Shown: in pieces, positions 62,421 through 64,000 of the stretch
Position numbering within the stretch: position 1 is the stretch's first letter
How the letters are laid out: each line of letters starts with the position of its first letter
Assembly: GCF_902143375.2 (NCBI RefSeq)
Contig: NZ_CABFVA020000012.1
Location: 1 to 64,000 of the forward strand
DNA: 64,000 nt
Direction: 5' to 3'
Source of the DNA: Methylacidimicrobium tartarophylax
GTDB lineage: Bacteria > Verrucomicrobiota > Verrucomicrobiia > Methylacidiphilales > Methylacidiphilaceae
Notes under the pieces: model-generated
Databases searched by the model: none
What the model was told of the DNA's origin: nothing
The model's input: only the letters and a program-made list of their open reading frames with translations
Made by a program: the position numbers and the translations under genes

Positions 62421-64000
62421 TCCTCCCTCCCTTCTCGAAATGGAACCGCGCGGAGAGCCCGGAGGCGGCGGAAGGGCCGATCCGAAGCTCGAAATCCCCC
62501 GCCTCTTCCCTGAGTTCCCCATCGGGCCCGACGAACGCAAGCGCCTCGGAAGGGAGCGAGAAACGCACGCGGCGCTCTTCACCCGGTTTAAGAAAGATGC
62601 GCTGGAAGCTCTTGAGCTCGGCGATCGGGCGGGCCAGACTCGCCGTCTGGTCGCGTAGATAGAGTTGGACCGTTTCCTCTCCGGCCCGTGAGCCTTCGTT
62701 CGAGAGGAGCACGCTTGCTTCCACCGAGCCTCCGGGGCTGAGGAGGGCGGGCGCGACCTGGATGTTCCGATAGGCGAAGCGGGTGTAGGCCAGACCGTAG
62801 CCAAAGGGAAAGAGCGGAGTTTCCGGCACGTCGATATATTTGGAAACATCCCGACCGCTTCCCGGAGGCCGTCCCGTATTCGTATGGCCGTAATAGATCG
62901 GGATCTGGCCGGCCGAACGGGGGATGGTCACCGGGAGACGGCCCACCGGGTCGGCAGCCCCGAAAAGAATGTCGGCGATCGCGTTTCCCGATTCCACGCC
63001 GAGGAACCAGGCCGCCAGAACCGCCGGGACATGCTCGGCGATCCACGGCAGCGCCAAGGGCCGCCCGCTGCAGAGGATCACGATGACCGGCCGGCCGGTC
63101 TCGACAAGGGTGCGGACCAGCTCCTCCTGCCGTCCCGGCAGACCGAGGTCGGCTCGCGAGGCGGCTTCCCCGCTCATCCTGGCCTCCTCCCCGACCACGG
63201 CGACTACGAGATCCGCCGATTTTGCCAGATCGACCGCCTGGGAAAAACCGGCGGTTGATTGGCCGGCGACCGCACAGCCAGGAGCAGAGAGCACATGCGT
63301 CCCCTTCGGAGCGCGGCTGCGGACGCCTTCCAGGATCGTGACGACGTCCTCTGCACGTCCGATGCCGGGCCAGGGTCCCAGGGCGTTCTTACGGTCGTCG
63401 GCGAGGGGACCGACGACGGCGATCGACCGGAGCCGGGGGGAAAGCGGGAGGATCTCGCCTTCATTCCGGAGAAGGACGATTGCTTCCCGAGCCGCTCGGA
63501 GGGCAAGGTGACGGGACGTTGCTGGGAGCGGGTCGACCCACGGCGCTACCTGCGGCTCTGCCGGGTTGCTCCAAAGGCCAAGCCCCGCCTTGAGCGCGAG
63601 AACGCGCAGGGCCGCCTGGTCCAAGAGCGCCTCCGGAACCTTACCCGCCCGGACCAGCCCGGGCAGCTTCGCGGCAAAGAGACCGCTCGCCATATCGATG
63701 TCCACCCCTGCCTGCAGCGCGAGTCGAACCGCGTCCTCGGCGTCCGAGGCGATTCCGTGGACCGGCAGCTCGCCGACGGCGTTCCAGTCGCTCACCACGA
63801 CACCCTGGAAGCCGAGCTTCCGGCGCAGGAGAGTTTGGAGAAGGAAGGGGTTGGCCGCCACCGGCAGCCCGTTGACGCTTGGGAAAGCCGTCATCACGGA
63901 AGCCGCCCCGGCGCGAACCGCGGCGGCAAACGGGGGAAGGTAGACCTCGAACAGCTTTCCGAGGGAGAGGTCGACGGCGGCATAATCGCGCCCTCCTTCC
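62392..64000 (-). CDS. Family 3 glycoside hydrolase (beta-glucosidase-like), partial
   Basis: The C-terminal 535 residues of a GH3 enzyme that continues off the right edge. The reading frame goes past the first possible start near 63897; upstream GGRDYAAVDLSLGKLFEVY joins VMTAFPSVNGLP as in GH3 enzymes. The catalytic Asp nucleophile is in GVVVSDWNAV, then the second domain has ILPLSPRLRSIAVVGPLAD and GEEARMSGE, and a fibronectin III-like part lies at the end (FPFGYGLAYTRFAYRN). It probably hydrolyses terminal beta-glucosides. The signal peptide, if any, lies outside. Confidence 0.9.
   Translation of the reverse strand, partial: EGGRDYAAVDLSLGKLFEVYLPPFAAAVRAGAASVMTAFPSVNGLPVAANPFLLQTLLRRKLGFQGVVVSDWNAVGELPVHGIASDAEDAVRLALQAGVDIDMASGLFAAKLPGLVRAGKVPEALLDQAALRVLALKAGLGLWSNPAEPQVAPWVDPLPATSRHLALRAAREAIVLLRNEGEILPLSPRLRSIAVVGPLADDRKNALGPWPGIGRAEDVVTILEGVRSRAPKGTHVLSAPGCAVAGQSTAGFSQAVDLAKSADLVVAVVGEEARMSGEAASRADLGLPGRQEELVRTLVETGRPVIVILCSGRPLALPWIAEHVPAVLAAWFLGVESGNAIADILFGAADPVGRLPVTIPRSAGQIPIYYGHTNTGRPPGSGRDVSKYIDVPETPLFPFGYGLAYTRFAYRNIQVAPALLSPGGSVEASVLLSNEGSRAGEETVQLYLRDQTASLARPIAELKSFQRIFLKPGEERRVRFSLPSEALAFVGPDGELREEAGDFELRIGPSAASGLSARFHFEKGGRIRPAPPGSP

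Overview
This 64 kb window is gene-dense bacterial chromosome with roughly 60% GC. It looks like a core-genome neighbourhood around dnaA-dnaN rather than an accessory island. Most genes are housekeeping: NAD, menaquinone, thiamine, riboflavin, arginine, histidine, branched-chain amino acid, cysteine, purine, isoprenoid and phospholipid synthesis, Fe-S assembly, tRNA modification and replication. The futalosine-pathway gene mqnD, a GlnT-type glutamine synthetase-like gene, a bacteriohemerythrin and the scattered single biosynthetic genes fit a free-living Gram-negative such as a member of the Verrucomicrobiota, possibly the acidophilic methanotroph group (Methylacidiphilales-like). That placement is inferred from gene content and was not verified by any search.

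Layout. 1-1.65 kb: minus-strand signalling operon (DUF4388 protein, MglA/CvnD-like GTPase, roadblock protein cut by the edge). 1.87-7.2 kb: nadC-thrB-cytochrome c, an HDAC-family deacylase, mqnD and thiG. 7.2-12.7 kb: yihY between two copies of a dispersed palindromic repeat, then dnaB diverging from mnmG and a rhodanese-DUF5069 protein. 12.8-17.4 kb: comEC-like, an EgtD-like methyltransferase, an SDR and ribE. 17.4-23.8 kb: minus-strand rplM-rpsI-argC-argJ-argB-argD-argF. 24-30.7 kb: bacteriohemerythrin, ilvB, a divergent DHPS-like gene, hisB, two degenerate PilT-like ATPases and tRNA-Pro. 30.9-35.2 kb: sufC-sufB-sufD-sufT. 35.2-41.7 kb: amidase, secreted protein, epimerase, cysE-cysteine desulfurase pair and aroE. 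41.7-45.6 kb: probable origin region with dnaA, dnaN, an unknown gene and lspA. 45.7-49.6 kb: two-component system facing a secreted protein with an internal tandem duplication. 49.8-53.5 kb: glnT-like gene, hisC and nadA. 53.7-59.6 kb: ugd, purA and a tightly coupled lipid run uppS-cdsA-psd-pssA, then tRNA-Tyr. 60-64 kb: KamA-family radical SAM enzyme, RlmI-like methyltransferase and a GH3 beta-glucosidase cut by the right edge.

The most unusual structure is a family of roughly 180-bp intergenic elements with 17-18 bp terminal inverted repeats and internal complementary arms. There are two full-length copies with intact ends, one near-full copy with a 4-base gap in its left end, one left-truncated copy and three short relics. 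They look like miniature inverted-repeat elements, and one copy provides the start codon of uppS. Other second-look items are the tandem PilT-like ATPases lacking catalytic signatures, the DHPS-like protein lacking substrate-binding residues, the ComEC homologue without nuclease motifs, and the duplicated GNA1162-like secreted protein beside a two-component system. No CRISPR array, prophage, transposase or rRNA was seen.
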